In this document: positions 14,092 to 22,654 of the stretch, piece after piece
Position numbering within the stretch: position 1 is the first letter of the stretch
Layout of the letters: the number at the start of each line of letters is the position of its first letter
Origin: 2-01-FULL-39-10-A sp964565795
GTDB taxonomy: Bacteria > Patescibacteriota > Microgenomatia > Levybacterales > UBA12049
Direction: 5' to 3'
Assembly (NCBI GenBank): GCA_964565795.1
Contig: CAZMGC010000006.1
Location: forward strand, 1-41,454
Length of the DNA stretch: 41,454 nucleotides
Notes under the pieces: model-generated
Told to the model about the DNA's origin: nothing
Databases searched by the model: none
What the model saw: the letters and a program-made list of their open reading frames with translations, nothing else
Position numbers and translations under genes: made by a program

Positions 14092-14847
14092 ATGGGAAAA
14101 ATTGTTGCAATCGGTGGAGATGATATCGAGTTTGAAGATAAGAGTAAGGCAGTAGTAAATATTCCAGTTATTGATAAGGAAATAATTAAACTTTCCGGAA
14201 AAAAATTTCCTAAAATTTTGTTTATTCCTACAGCAAGTAATAATTCAGCTAAATACATTGAGCTTTTTGAGGAATACTTTAAAAAACTTGATTGCAAAAC
14301 TGATGTTTTAATATTGAGCAGTTCATCAAGTAAGAAAGATTTTGAAGAAAAAATTTTATCTTCGGATGTAATTTACGTTGGAGGTGGAAATACTTTAAAG
14401 ATGATGACTCTTTGGAGAAGGCTTGGTGTTCATAAAACACTAAAGAAAGCTTTTGATAAAGGAATTGTATTATCAGGGGTAAGTGCCGGAGCAATTTGCT
14501 GGTTTAGCTACGGACACAGTGATTCTAGAATGTTTACGTCTAATGGAATTTCGTGGCCATTTATAAAAGTAACAGGACTTGGTTTATTCCCCTTTATGTT
14601 TTGCCCACATTATCATTTTGAGAGTAGAGAAAAAGATTTTTCACGTTTAATTATTCGCGATGGAGGTATTGGTTTGGCTGTAGATAACAGAGCAGCGATA
14701 GAGATAGTAGATGATAAATTTAGAATTCTAAAAGTAAATGAAAGAGGAAAAGCCTATTTAGTTAAGAAAACAAAGGGAAACGTGGTAATTCGGGAGCTAG
14801 AAAACAAAGAGTTTGAGCCACTTTCTAGTTTAATTAGTACCCCGTAG
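14092..14847 (+). CDS. Peptidase S51 / cyanophycinase-like protein
   Basis: Protein of 251 aa with the S51 arrangement: an N-terminal GGDDIEF loop, YVGGGNTLKMM (96-106), nucleophile elbow GVSAGA with Ser131, and CPHYH with candidate His173/175. It is longer than the PepE-like member at 3739 and differs in the LWRRLGVHKTLKKAF helix. Dipeptidase or related amidase activity is inferred; the substrate is unknown. The final residues Ser-Thr-Pro and the TAG stop are encoded inside a 24-bp copy of the adjacent tRNA-Glu 3' end, so the natural C-terminus may have been altered by whatever placed that repeat. Confidence 0.82.
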   Translation: MGKIVAIGGDDIEFEDKSKAVVNIPVIDKEIIKLSGKKFPKILFIPTASNNSAKYIELFEEYFKKLDCKTDVLILSSSSSKKDFEEKILSSDVIYVGGGNTLKMMTLWRRLGVHKTLKKAFDKGIVLSGVSAGAICWFSYGHSDSRMFTSNGISWPFIKVTGLGLFPFMFCPHYHFESREKDFSRLIIRDGGIGLAVDNRAAIEIVDDKFRILKVNERGKAYLVKKTKGNVVIRELENKEFEPLSSLISTP

Positions 14848-14857
14848 GGGAGTTGAA
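14834..14857. repeat. 24-bp direct copy of the tRNA-Glu 3' end
   Basis: Identical to 14975-14998, which covers the acceptor 3' strand and part of the T arm of tRNA-Glu plus four flanking bases. The offset is 141 bp, same orientation. The copy stops matching at 14858, so no second tRNA is present. It supplies the stop codon of the S51 gene. Confidence 0.85.
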
Positions 14858-14930
14858 GTCACAAGTTCTCGCTCCGCGAGCCTCGCGACCCCGCCTCCTC
14901 ACTTCGTTCGTCCGGCCGGTTCAACTACTA
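14858..14930. repeat. GC-rich palindromic element between the tRNA-tail repeats
   Basis: A sharply GC-rich island in AT-rich surroundings. It contains CTCGC-TCC-GCGAG (14868-14880), the overlapping palindrome CGCGAG-C-CTCGCG (14875-14887) and CCGGCCGG (14912-14919). TTCAACTACTA at 14920-14930 is the inverse of TAGTA plus GTTGAA found at the left repeat. It resembles a REP-like or tRNA-derived small element; no coding potential is seen. Confidence 0.6.
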
Positions 14931-14939
14931 CTGGATATT

Positions 14940-14976
14940 AAAAAAACTTTCACAAGCTAAAGCATGTAAAAGTTTT
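14940..14976 (-). terminator. Rho-independent terminator of tRNA-Glu
   Basis: Read on the minus strand, 12-nt arms (14976-14965 and 14954-14943) pair with one G-U and are followed by a run of seven T (14946-14940, partly in the stem). The stem begins directly after the tRNA 3' end. Confidence 0.65.
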
Positions 14977-14978
14977 AG

Positions 14979-15052
14979 TACCCCGTAGGGGAGTTGAACC
15001 CCTGATTTTCGGAATGAGAATCCGACGTCCTAGGCCACTAGACGAACGGGGC
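14979..15052 (-). tRNA. tRNA-Glu (anticodon CTC)
   Basis: Folds by eye into a full cloverleaf of 74 nt. The acceptor stem GCCCCGT/ACGGGGT has a G-U first pair, the D-arm starts GTCTAGTGGCC, the anticodon stem TCGGA/TCCGA encloses loop TTCTCAT (anticodon CTC, reads GAG), and the T arm is AGGGG-TTCAACT-CCCCT. The discriminator is A and CCA is not encoded. Its 3' end is duplicated at 14834-14857. Confidence 0.93.
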
Positions 15053-15062
15053 TAGTCGCTAT

Positions 15063-15091
15063 ATTTTACCTTAAAACAGCCTGAAGTTCCA
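15063..15091 (-). promoter_or_regulatory. Possible promoter of tRNA-Glu
   Basis: On the minus strand TGGAAC (15091-15086), 17-nt spacer, TAAAAT (15068-15063), then 10 nt to the tRNA 5' end. The -35 is weak. Confidence 0.4.
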
Positions 15092-15101
15092 GTTTTAGGG
15101 T

Positions 15102-15130
15102 TTGTTTGATAAGATGTTTTTTCGTATAAT
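15102..15130 (+). promoter_or_regulatory. Promoter at the start of the glycan locus, leaderless
   Basis: TTGTTT (15102-15107), 17-nt spacer, TATAAT (15125-15130), then GTG at 15137 after exactly 6 nt. The -35 hexamer is the same as at 14056 and 39874. Confidence 0.7.
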
Positions 15131-15136
15131 GAGCTG

Positions 15137-15895
15137 GTGAATAAAGTTTTCCTCTCAGTTGTAATTCCTTCATATAATGAAATGCCAAATCTAAGAAAAG
15201 GAGTCTTAGATAAAATTGATCATTACCTTTCTCGTCAAAAATATACATTTGAAGTGATAATTGTAGATGATGGTTCTGATGATGGTTCTCTAGAGTTTTC
15301 GGAAAGATTTGCAAAAGATAATAAAAACTTTAGAGTTGTAAAGGGATCGCATTCTGGAAAAGAAGGGGCAGTTACTAAAGGAATGTTAGAAGCAAATGGA
15401 GAAGTAAGGCTTTTTACTGATATGGATCAGGCGACCCCGATTGAAGAGGTCGAAAAACTTCTACCATTTGTTGAGAAGAATTTTGATGTAGTAATTGGCT
15501 CCCGAAGCAGAAGTAGAAAAGGGTCTCCTTTATCTCGTCGTGTAATGTCTCGAAGCATGATAATTCTTAGAAAAGTTATGGTTGGCATTAACGAGATTCA
15601 AGATACGCAGTGTGGATTTAAAATGTTCACAAGTGAGTCAGCGGAAAAATTATTTAAGAAAATAAATACACTTCATAATGGATTTTCGGAAATACATGGA
15701 TCTAATGTGACTGCAGGATTTGATGTTGAGCTATTATTCTTGGCAAATAAAATGGGTTATGAGATAAAGGAAGTTCCAGTTGAATGGCTTTATGTAGAGT
15801 CCAGAAGGGTAAGTCCAATTAAGGATTCTATAAATGGACTTTTAGATTTAGGAAAAATTACCATGAATAAATATTCTGGAAAATATAATTTATGA
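15137..15895 (+). CDS. GT2 glycosyltransferase, dolichyl-phosphate glucosyltransferase (ALG5)-like
   Basis: GT-A fold glycosyltransferase of 252 aa. It opens with SVVIPSYNE, has VDDGSDDGS (43-51), the metal-binding DMD at 95-97, and the IGSRSRSRKGSPLSRR and DTQCGFKMF blocks that mark the DPM1/ALG5-type branch. Enzymes of this branch transfer glucose or mannose from a nucleotide sugar to a polyprenyl phosphate on the cytoplasmic face. No C-terminal membrane helices are present. The GTG start is supported by the leaderless promoter. It overlaps the next gene, a GT-C-like membrane protein, by 4 nt, which suggests this enzyme makes its lipid-sugar donor. Confidence 0.87.
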   Translation: MNKVFLSVVIPSYNEMPNLRKGVLDKIDHYLSRQKYTFEVIIVDDGSDDGSLEFSERFAKDNKNFRVVKGSHSGKEGAVTKGMLEANGEVRLFTDMDQATPIEEVEKLLPFVEKNFDVVIGSRSRSRKGSPLSRRVMSRSMIILRKVMVGINEIQDTQCGFKMFTSESAEKLFKKINTLHNGFSEIHGSNVTAGFDVELLFLANKMGYEIKEVPVEWLYVESRRVSPIKDSINGLLDLGKITMNKYSGKYNL

Positions 15896-17067
15896 TTGGG
15901 AGAATTAAAAACCTGTCCTTTCTTTTAGTAATTTTTTTTCTATTTTTTTATTCCTTCACGCAAATAGATTTAAGCCTCACTCTTTCTCAGGTTTCGATTT
16001 GGCAAAATATCCAAAAAAACTTCATTTACATCGGATATTTTAATAGGCCACTTTCCACTGCTTTATTTGTCTTAATTTTAATTTTAATGTTCTCATATTA
16101 CTTTTGGTTTTTAAGAAAAGCATTAAGAAAGCAATTAAAAACAAAAGACATTATTATTCTGATAATTTCAACTGCAGCCATACTTTCTTTTTCATATAAT
16201 GCTTTTTCCTATGACTTGTTTAATTATATTTTTGACGCAAAGATAATTACTTATTATCACGAGAATCCCTATTTTCATCGGGCGATGGATTATCCTACCG
16301 ACCCTATGCTTTCATTCATGCGTTGGACGCATAGGGTTTATCCATATGGACCAATTTGGCTCGCATTATCTGTCCCAGTTTCATTCATTGGGATGAATAT
16401 TTTTCTCTTAACCTTCTTCTTATTTAAATTTATGATCACTGGTTTTTATTTAGGTTCAGTATTTATGATTTACAAAATAAATCAAAAAATAAATCCAGAG
16501 CATGCGATTTTCAATACGGTATTTTTTGCTCTAAATCCGCTGGTAATAATTGAGAGCTTAGTTTCATCTCATAACGATATTGCGATGGTATTTTTCGGTT
16601 TGCTGGGGTTATATTGTTATTTCTTAAGAAAAAGAATTTTTGCCTTAATTTTAGTTATTATATCTTCACAGGTAAAAATTCCAACACTTGGTCTTTTATT
16701 GCCAATTGTTGTTAGTTTTACTCCTCTTAAAACAAAATTAGAAAATAACAAATTTGTAATTTTAACTATTATTTCTATGCTTTTGGCTAGCTTTTATGCA
16801 TTAATAAAAATAGAAATCCAGCCTTGGTATTTCTTGTGGATTCTTCCTTTCGTTGCTCTTTTAAAACCAAATAAATATGTCTTAATGGCGTCAATTGGTT
16901 TTTCTCTTGGTTTACTTTTTAGGTACACTGTTTTACTTTACTTTGGGGATTGGGATGGAATTGGGGTTCCTATTAGGAATGGATTAACTATAATCTCTCC
17001 ATTGATATTTCTGGCTTTGATTTTCGCATACGATAAATTCTCCATTTCTAAGCGTACACAAAGCTAG
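15892..17067 (+). CDS. Polytopic GT-C-like mannosyltransferase-type membrane protein
   Basis: Membrane protein of 391 aa with about 10 predicted helices. After the third helix the segment FSYDLFNYIFDAKIITYYHENPY (about 105-127) carries Asp108 at the place where GT-C enzymes bear their catalytic acid. YPYGPIWLALSVP and SHNDIAMVFFGLLGLYCYF resemble the GT87-like / alpha-mannosyltransferase group that uses polyprenyl-phosphate sugars. This is a fold-level assignment; donor and acceptor are unknown. ATGA overlap with the ALG5-like gene upstream. A promoter-like element for the next gene overlaps its stop. Confidence 0.68.
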   Translation: MIGRIKNLSFLLVIFFLFFYSFTQIDLSLTLSQVSIWQNIQKNFIYIGYFNRPLSTALFVLILILMFSYYFWFLRKALRKQLKTKDIIILIISTAAILSFSYNAFSYDLFNYIFDAKIITYYHENPYFHRAMDYPTDPMLSFMRWTHRVYPYGPIWLALSVPVSFIGMNIFLLTFFLFKFMITGFYLGSVFMIYKINQKINPEHAIFNTVFFALNPLVIIESLVSSHNDIAMVFFGLLGLYCYFLRKRIFALILVIISSQVKIPTLGLLLPIVVSFTPLKTKLENNKFVILTIISMLLASFYALIKIEIQPWYFLWILPFVALLKPNKYVLMASIGFSLGLLFRYTVLLYFGDWDGIGVPIRNGLTIISPLIFLALIFAYDKFSISKRTQS

Positions 17068-17083
17068 AAGTTTCTAGTATAAT
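17055..17083 (+). promoter_or_regulatory. Probable internal promoter before the 512-aa GT-C gene, leaderless
   Basis: TATAAT (17078-17083) lies 7 nt before the ATG at 17091. A weak -35 TACACA (17055-17060) is 17 nt upstream. The spacer holds the palindrome CTAGAA-GT-TTCTAG (17064-17077). Confidence 0.5.
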
Positions 17084-17090
17084 TTATTTA

Positions 17091-18629
17091 ATGAACCTTG
17101 TCCTTAAATTTAAAAAAGAGATTATTCTTAGCTTTTTAATTCTTCTGGCTTTTTTCGCTTCAAGGTTAATTATTTTAGGAAATTTCCCAATTTTTACCGA
17201 TGAAGCTCTTTATGTAAGGTGGGCACAAATCGCATCTCAAGATGCTAACTGGCGATTTATATCCTTAACTGACGGAAAACAACCAATGCTCATTTGGTTT
17301 GGGATGATCTTTTTAAGAATTTTTGAAGATCCTGTTACTGCTGTTAGACTTGTGTCTGTTTTTTCTGGTCTATTTTCTTTAATTGGACTATGGCTATTAA
17401 CATTTGAATTATTTAAAAGTAAAAGAGCAGCATTTATTTCTTCAATTCTATATGTCGCTTATCCGTTTGCTGTAGTTTATGACCGCATGGCTTTATATGA
17501 TAGTTTGGTCGGGACACTTGCCATTTATGCAATCTATTTTTCGGTTTTATTGGTTAGAAGATTAAGATTTGATATTGCTTTGATTTTAGGAGGAATTTTG
17601 GGTGCTGGAATGCTTACAAAAACGAGCGCAAATTTTAGTATTATTCTTCTTCCTGCAACATTACTTCTTATTAATTTTAAAGAGAAAAAATTACTTAAGA
17701 AATTATTTGTTTGGGGAATTTTTACTCTTGTTTCTGCTGGAATCGCAGAAGTTTTATATAACTCCTTAAGGCTTTCGCCTTTCTTTCATATCATAAAAGA
17801 AAAAAATACAATTTTCGTTTATTACCCATTTAGTATTCCAATTTCTGACAATATCAATTTATTTTTAGGTAATTTAAGGGGACTTTTAACTTGGCTTTTT
17901 ACCTATCTAACTCCATTTTACTTAATATTAATTATCGCCTCACTTATTTCCAGAAAGTTCTTAAAAGAAAAACTAGTTTTAATTGCATATTTTGCTCTTC
18001 CTTTAATTGCGCTAGCGCTTTTCGGTAGAGTAATTTTCCCAAGATTTATTTTTTTCATGAGTCTTTACTTATTGCCACTTGCCGCACTAGGTTTAGTTGA
18101 AATATCTAATTTAATAAATAATTATTTGTCAAAAAGAAAAATGGGAAGTTATTATGTTGTTGCGATTTTAACGATTATTCTTTTTATAATTTATCCGGTA
18201 AAGGTTTCATCTGATTTTATTTTTATTCCAAGTAAGGCCGCAATTGCTGATGCAGACCATAAACAGTATATAAGTGAATGGCCCGCAGGGGGCGGAGTAA
18301 AAGAAAGTATCGCTTTTTTTGAAGAAAAATCCAAGAACGAAAAGATATTTATTGGTACAGAGGGGACATTTGGACTCCTTCCATATGCACTTGAGATCTA
18401 TCTTGCTGATAATCCGAATGTAACTATAAAAGGATATTGGCCTGTCGAGGAAATTCCGCAGGAAGTTTTAAAAGCGTCTGAGAAGATGCCTACTTATTTT
18501 ATTTTCTACCAGCCATGTATTGAATGTGAATATCCTGGAGATGCGCCTGATGATTGGCCTCTAAAAAAAGTATCAGAATATAAGAAAAACGATGCAATTT
18601 TCTACACAGTTTATTCTGTAGAGAAATAA
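17091..18629 (+). CDS. GT39/ArnT-like (PMT_2) glycosyltransferase
   Basis: Polytopic GT-C protein of 512 aa with about 11-12 helices and an extracytoplasmic C-terminal domain (about 385-512). The first outer loop has PIFTDEALYVRWA with Asp37-Glu38, the conserved acid pair of the PMT/ArnT family, and KQPMLIWFGM follows like the family's K-P-P segment. Such enzymes transfer a sugar from polyprenyl phosphate to protein or lipid acceptors on the outer face of the membrane. The soluble tail contains PCIECEYPGDAPDDW. The gene starts 24 nt after the upstream stop with its own -10 box. Confidence 0.8.
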   Translation: MNLVLKFKKEIILSFLILLAFFASRLIILGNFPIFTDEALYVRWAQIASQDANWRFISLTDGKQPMLIWFGMIFLRIFEDPVTAVRLVSVFSGLFSLIGLWLLTFELFKSKRAAFISSILYVAYPFAVVYDRMALYDSLVGTLAIYAIYFSVLLVRRLRFDIALILGGILGAGMLTKTSANFSIILLPATLLLINFKEKKLLKKLFVWGIFTLVSAGIAEVLYNSLRLSPFFHIIKEKNTIFVYYPFSIPISDNINLFLGNLRGLLTWLFTYLTPFYLILIIASLISRKFLKEKLVLIAYFALPLIALALFGRVIFPRFIFFMSLYLLPLAALGLVEISNLINNYLSKRKMGSYYVVAILTIILFIIYPVKVSSDFIFIPSKAAIADADHKQYISEWPAGGGVKESIAFFEEKSKNEKIFIGTEGTFGLLPYALEIYLADNPNVTIKGYWPVEEIPQEVLKASEKMPTYFIFYQPCIECEYPGDAPDDWPLKKVSEYKKNDAIFYTVYSVEK

Positions 18630-18636
18630 TTTAATC

Positions 18637-20277
18637 GTGAGATTTGTTAACTTTTATCTTCCAGTTTTTATTTTTTGTTTTGTAATCTCAATTCCTCTTC
18701 TAATTCCATATATTCATCCAGGGTATTTTCCAACACATGATGGAGAGTGGGCTGTTGTAAGGCTTTCAGATATGTTCAGAATTCTTAGGGATCTTCAAAT
18801 CCCAGCGAGATACAGTGGGAATTTAAATTTCGGATATGGATATCCTTTATTTAATTTCACATATCCATTTCCATATTACTTAGGAGTTGTGATTCACATG
18901 TTTGGATTGGGATTTGTCGACACGGTTAAATTTATGTTTGCTATTACACTTCCAATCTCATCTTTTTTTATGTTTTTGGTCTCCAGAAAAATATGGGGAA
19001 ATAACTGGGCTGGGATAGTGAGCAGTGTTCTTTATTTATATTTTCCATACCGACTTGTTGATTTATTTGTGAGAGGGTCAATAGGTGAAAGTTTTGCGTT
19101 TATGTTTTTTCCTATAATTATTTTTTCTTTAGTTTCGCTTTATAAAGAACCAGAATCTTTATTTTATAAATTACTAGGAGGAGTTTCTTACGCCTTACTG
19201 GTAACTTCACATAACATTATGGGGATTCTTTTTACATTAACTTTGGGTTTATTTTTTGTAGCATTTTCAATAAAGAAAGATATTAAAATTCTTAAAAATT
19301 ATTTATTTGTACTAATATCAGGTTTGGGGCTTTCAGCTTTTTTCTGGATTCCTGCACTTCTTGAAAAAGGAAATATTTTATTATCCCAGGTTCCGATTGC
19401 AGATAGAAATTTATATTATGTTAAATTTTCTCAGCTTTTAAATTCCCCGTGGGGATTTGGAACTCCAACTGACGAAGTGAGTCCATTTACCTATCAAATT
19501 GGGTGGCCATTTTTACTTGTTTTAGTTTCAGCGCTGGTAATACTTGTTTTAAGAAAGTTTAATATTTTGAAAAAAGTGCAGAATGAATTTTTAGCACTAA
19601 TTTTGTTGGTAGGCATTTTTATTTTTGGATTTATGCTTTTTAGGGAATCAAATCTAATTTGGAAACTGCCACTTTTATCAGAAATAAATTATCCCTGGGT
19701 ATTGCTTTCGCAGCTTGGTTTAATTGCTTCCATTCTAGGAGGATATCTCACAACTTATAAATATTCAAGGATTTTAGGTTTTGGGATAATACTTTTAGCG
19801 CTGTCGCTTTATATACCATTATCGAAGCCTTCAAATTATGTTGATAGAGGGGAAGGATTTTATTTTACGAACGACGCTACAACTACATCTTCAAAAGAGC
19901 TAACCCCACTCTGGGTAAAAGATCTGCCAACAGAAAGAGTAATTGAAAAAGTGCAAGTGATTGGTGGCAGCACTACCATAGAAGCATTGAGTCATAACTC
20001 AAAAAAGATTTCATTTGTTGCAAAAGCCAGTGAAAATTCTACTATTAGAATAAATACAATTTATTATCCTGGATGGAAAGTAACTGCAAATAACAAAGAA
20101 GTGAATATTGATTATAATAATAGTAGGGGTGTTATGGACATAAATTTGTTGCCAGGCGATTACCAAATCATTGCAAATTTTACAGAAACTCCAATTAGAA
20201 TGATAAGTAATATTGTTTCGTTAGCAACTTTGTTAGTTTTATTCATTTTTGGATTTAAGAAGTTATGGAAATTTTGA
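18637..20277 (+). CDS. PTPS-related (PF10131-like) GT-C membrane protein, copy 1
   Basis: Polytopic protein of 546 aa starting with GTG, 7 nt after the preceding stop. The first outer loop has FPTHDGEWAVVRL (His34-Asp35), followed by GYGYPLFNFTYPFPYYLG, the hallmark of the 6-pyruvoyl-tetrahydropterin synthase-related membrane family. The name is historical; no pterin role is implied. About 11 helices lead to a beta-rich outer domain (about 405-520) with YYPGWKV and NSRGVMDINLLPGD, then a last helix. A GT-C transferase role is inferred from topology and context. It overlaps the paralogue downstream by 13 nt. Confidence 0.75.
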   Translation: MRFVNFYLPVFIFCFVISIPLLIPYIHPGYFPTHDGEWAVVRLSDMFRILRDLQIPARYSGNLNFGYGYPLFNFTYPFPYYLGVVIHMFGLGFVDTVKFMFAITLPISSFFMFLVSRKIWGNNWAGIVSSVLYLYFPYRLVDLFVRGSIGESFAFMFFPIIIFSLVSLYKEPESLFYKLLGGVSYALLVTSHNIMGILFTLTLGLFFVAFSIKKDIKILKNYLFVLISGLGLSAFFWIPALLEKGNILLSQVPIADRNLYYVKFSQLLNSPWGFGTPTDEVSPFTYQIGWPFLLVLVSALVILVLRKFNILKKVQNEFLALILLVGIFIFGFMLFRESNLIWKLPLLSEINYPWVLLSQLGLIASILGGYLTTYKYSRILGFGIILLALSLYIPLSKPSNYVDRGEGFYFTNDATTTSSKELTPLWVKDLPTERVIEKVQVIGGSTTIEALSHNSKKISFVAKASENSTIRINTIYYPGWKVTANNKEVNIDYNNSRGVMDINLLPGDYQIIANFTETPIRMISNIVSLATLLVLFIFGFKKLWKF

Positions 20278-21923
20278 GAAAGAAAATTACAATTATTACC
20301 ATTTTTGTTTTAAGTTTATTAACTGTTCTTCCACTTTTTCGTGATGGGTTTTTTAATATCCATGATGATGCGCAGGTTCAGAGAGTTCACGAAATGAAGG
20401 TAGCTTTGGCAGACGGAATGTTTCCGGTTAGATGGGTTCCGGATTTAGGCTATGGTTATGGTTACCCAATTTTTAATTTTTATGGACCACTTCCTTATTA
20501 TGTTGGAGCAGCTTTTAATTTTCTAGGATTTGATGCGCTTATCGCCACAAAAATTATGATTTTAATTGCTGTTGTGGGATCAGCATTTTCCATGTATCTG
20601 CTCGCAAAAGAATTCTGGGGAAAAATTGGAGGAATTGTATCAGCTGCGTTTTATGTTTATGCACCGTATCACGCACTCGACATTTATGTTAGGGGAGACA
20701 TTGGAGAAATCTATGCTTATTTTTTAATCCCTTTGGTTTTCTATTCTCTTTGGAAATTTTATAAATCAAATAATTTTATTTTTATAGTTCTTGGTAGTAT
20801 GGCCTACGCCGGAGTGATTTCGTCTCATAATTTAACCGCAATGATGGTAAGTCCATTTGTCATCTTAGCGACAGTTATTTTATTTATTCATAAAAAAAAG
20901 TTATTAATTTTTGCATTGCCCATATTAGGAATTTTATTATCTGCATTCTACTGGATGCCAACACTTCTAGAGATGAACTATACCGATGTACTTTCAACAA
21001 TTGGTGGAAAAGCTCACTATGCAGATCATTTTGTTTGTGTTAGGCAATTTTGGGACAGTCAATGGATGTTTGGTGGTTCAATTCCAGGCTGTATAGATGG
21101 ACTTTCATTTAGACTTGGAAAGTTACATGTTTTATTTTCAGGAATATCTCTTTTAGCCGGAATATATTTATTTAAAAAGGATTTTCAGAAATCTATTATT
21201 ATCTTTACCTCTTTAATTTCCCTTGCTTTTGTAATGTTTTTAATGATAAGTCAGTCAGAATTTCTATGGAGAATTCCATACATGAATTATTTCCAATATC
21301 CGTGGAGATTTTTACTGGCTGCTTCATTTTTCTCTTCGTTTATTGCAGGTTCAATTATTTACCTAGTGTCAACAATAAATTTAAAAAAATATAATTTATT
21401 ATTTTTAGCCTTTTACCTTTTTGTAATTATTTCCCCTGTGATTTTATATTCTAAATTATTTGTTCCGCAAAATTATTTATCGAAAACTTCTGATGATTAC
21501 ACTAATAAATTTAATTTAAATTGGACTACTTCAAATATTTCCGACGAGTACTTACCAAAAGGTTTTAAAACACCAGAAAATGCTAATGAGATTATTCAGG
21601 AAAAAATAACTGGCGAAAATATTCAAATTAAAAATTTAGAGAATAAAACAAATAAAATTTCAGCAACGATTAATTCTAGAGGAGAGAATGAAGTCATAGT
21701 GCATATTCCATATTTTCCTTCATGGAAATACTACCTAAATGGGAAAAGTGTTGAGTCACAACAAGTGGATACAGGGATTTTGATAAATGTCTCTAAAGGT
21801 GAAAATATATTAGAGGGAAAGTTTGAGGAAACTAACATCCAAAAATTGGCGAATCTATTAACGGTATCTGGTGTTTTAATCCTTGTAGCTGGTATAATTT
21901 ATGCCAAGCGTAAGCAAAAATGA
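20265..21923 (+). CDS. PTPS-related (PF10131-like) GT-C membrane protein, copy 2
   Basis: Tandem paralogue of the preceding gene, 552 aa. It keeps FNIHDDAQVQRVHEM (His33-Asp34), GYGYGYPIFNFYGPLPYYVG, the VRGDIGEIYAY helix region (copy 1: VRGSIGESFAF), FQYPWRFLLAASFF, and the outer beta domain with PYFPSWKYYLNGK (about 482-494), followed by a final helix. Two Cys in HFVCVRQFW and PGCIDG are not in copy 1 and may form an outer disulfide. The start ATG overlaps the upstream stop by 13 nt and its own stop overlaps the next gene as ATGA, so it belongs to a tightly coupled operon. Confidence 0.77.
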   Translation: MEILRKKITIITIFVLSLLTVLPLFRDGFFNIHDDAQVQRVHEMKVALADGMFPVRWVPDLGYGYGYPIFNFYGPLPYYVGAAFNFLGFDALIATKIMILIAVVGSAFSMYLLAKEFWGKIGGIVSAAFYVYAPYHALDIYVRGDIGEIYAYFLIPLVFYSLWKFYKSNNFIFIVLGSMAYAGVISSHNLTAMMVSPFVILATVILFIHKKKLLIFALPILGILLSAFYWMPTLLEMNYTDVLSTIGGKAHYADHFVCVRQFWDSQWMFGGSIPGCIDGLSFRLGKLHVLFSGISLLAGIYLFKKDFQKSIIIFTSLISLAFVMFLMISQSEFLWRIPYMNYFQYPWRFLLAASFFSSFIAGSIIYLVSTINLKKYNLLFLAFYLFVIISPVILYSKLFVPQNYLSKTSDDYTNKFNLNWTTSNISDEYLPKGFKTPENANEIIQEKITGENIQIKNLENKTNKISATINSRGENEVIVHIPYFPSWKYYLNGKSVESQQVDTGILINVSKGENILEGKFEETNIQKLANLLTVSGVLILVAGIIYAKRKQK

Positions 21924-22645
21924 AGCCAACAGTTGAAATAACAATTCCAGTATACAACGAAGAAAAAGAGCTTGAAGATAATATTAAGAAGCTTGCTGAT
22001 TTTTGCTCTAAGAACCTTTCTAAGTACGATTGGACAATAACTGTTGCAGATAATGCATCAAGTGACAATACCCCAATAATTGCAGCAAACTTATCAAAAA
22101 ATAATCCTAGAATTCATCTTTTTAGACTTGAAGAAAAGGGTAGAGGTCGTGCTGTAAAGAGGGCTTGGAGTAATTCAGAGGCCGATTTTTGTGTGTACAT
22201 GGATTTAGATCTTTCAACAGACTTGAAGCATCTTCCTAATATCCTAAAAGCATTAGAGGACGGATATGATATTGCAATCGGATCACGTCTTGCAAAGGGA
22301 GCAAAGGTAGAGGGCAGAACGATGCTTCGCGAAATTACATCACGTACTCTTAATTTTTTCTTTATTCAGTTTTGGTTTAGAACACACTTCACAGATGCAC
22401 AGTGTGGTTTTAAGGCAGTTACGAAGAAAGTTGTTAGAGAATTAATTCCTAAAGTTAAGGATAATGATTGGTTTTTTGATGGTGAGCTTCTCATTATTGG
22501 GGAAAAAAGTGGATATAAAATATTTGAAGAACCAGTTCATTGGGTTGATAATCCCGGTTCGACTGTAAGATTAGTTTCAACTATCTGGGGAGACATTAAA
22601 GTAATGTGGAGGTTGTTAAAAACACACCCGTGGCAGCAAAAATAA
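21920..22645 (+). CDS. GT2 glycosyltransferase, DPM1/ALG5-like
   Basis: GT-A protein of 241 aa with ITIPVYNEEKEL at the start, VADNASSDNTP (42-52), DLD metal motif (95-97), the IGSRLAKGAKVEGR block and DAQCGFKAVTKKV, and a conserved NDWFFDGELL segment. This signature marks polyprenyl-phosphate hexosyltransferases. No membrane helix, so it likely associates with the cytoplasmic face. It follows two PTPS-related GT-C genes with an ATGA overlap and precedes the flippase, suggesting it provides their lipid-linked sugar donor. Confidence 0.86.
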   Translation: MKPTVEITIPVYNEEKELEDNIKKLADFCSKNLSKYDWTITVADNASSDNTPIIAANLSKNNPRIHLFRLEEKGRGRAVKRAWSNSEADFCVYMDLDLSTDLKHLPNILKALEDGYDIAIGSRLAKGAKVEGRTMLREITSRTLNFFFIQFWFRTHFTDAQCGFKAVTKKVVRELIPKVKDNDWFFDGELLIIGEKSGYKIFEEPVHWVDNPGSTVRLVSTIWGDIKVMWRLLKTHPWQQK

Positions 22646-22654
22646 TTTTATTAA

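Noticed and set aside
14834..14930. A second tRNA gene
   Set aside because: Only the acceptor/T-arm 3' part is present; after 14857 there is no T-loop continuation, anticodon arm or D arm.
14834..15052. Integrated prophage or genomic island at tRNA-Glu
   Set aside because: No integrase, phage or conjugation gene lies on either side, and the repeats enclose only about 120 bp; recorded only as a possible scar or small element.
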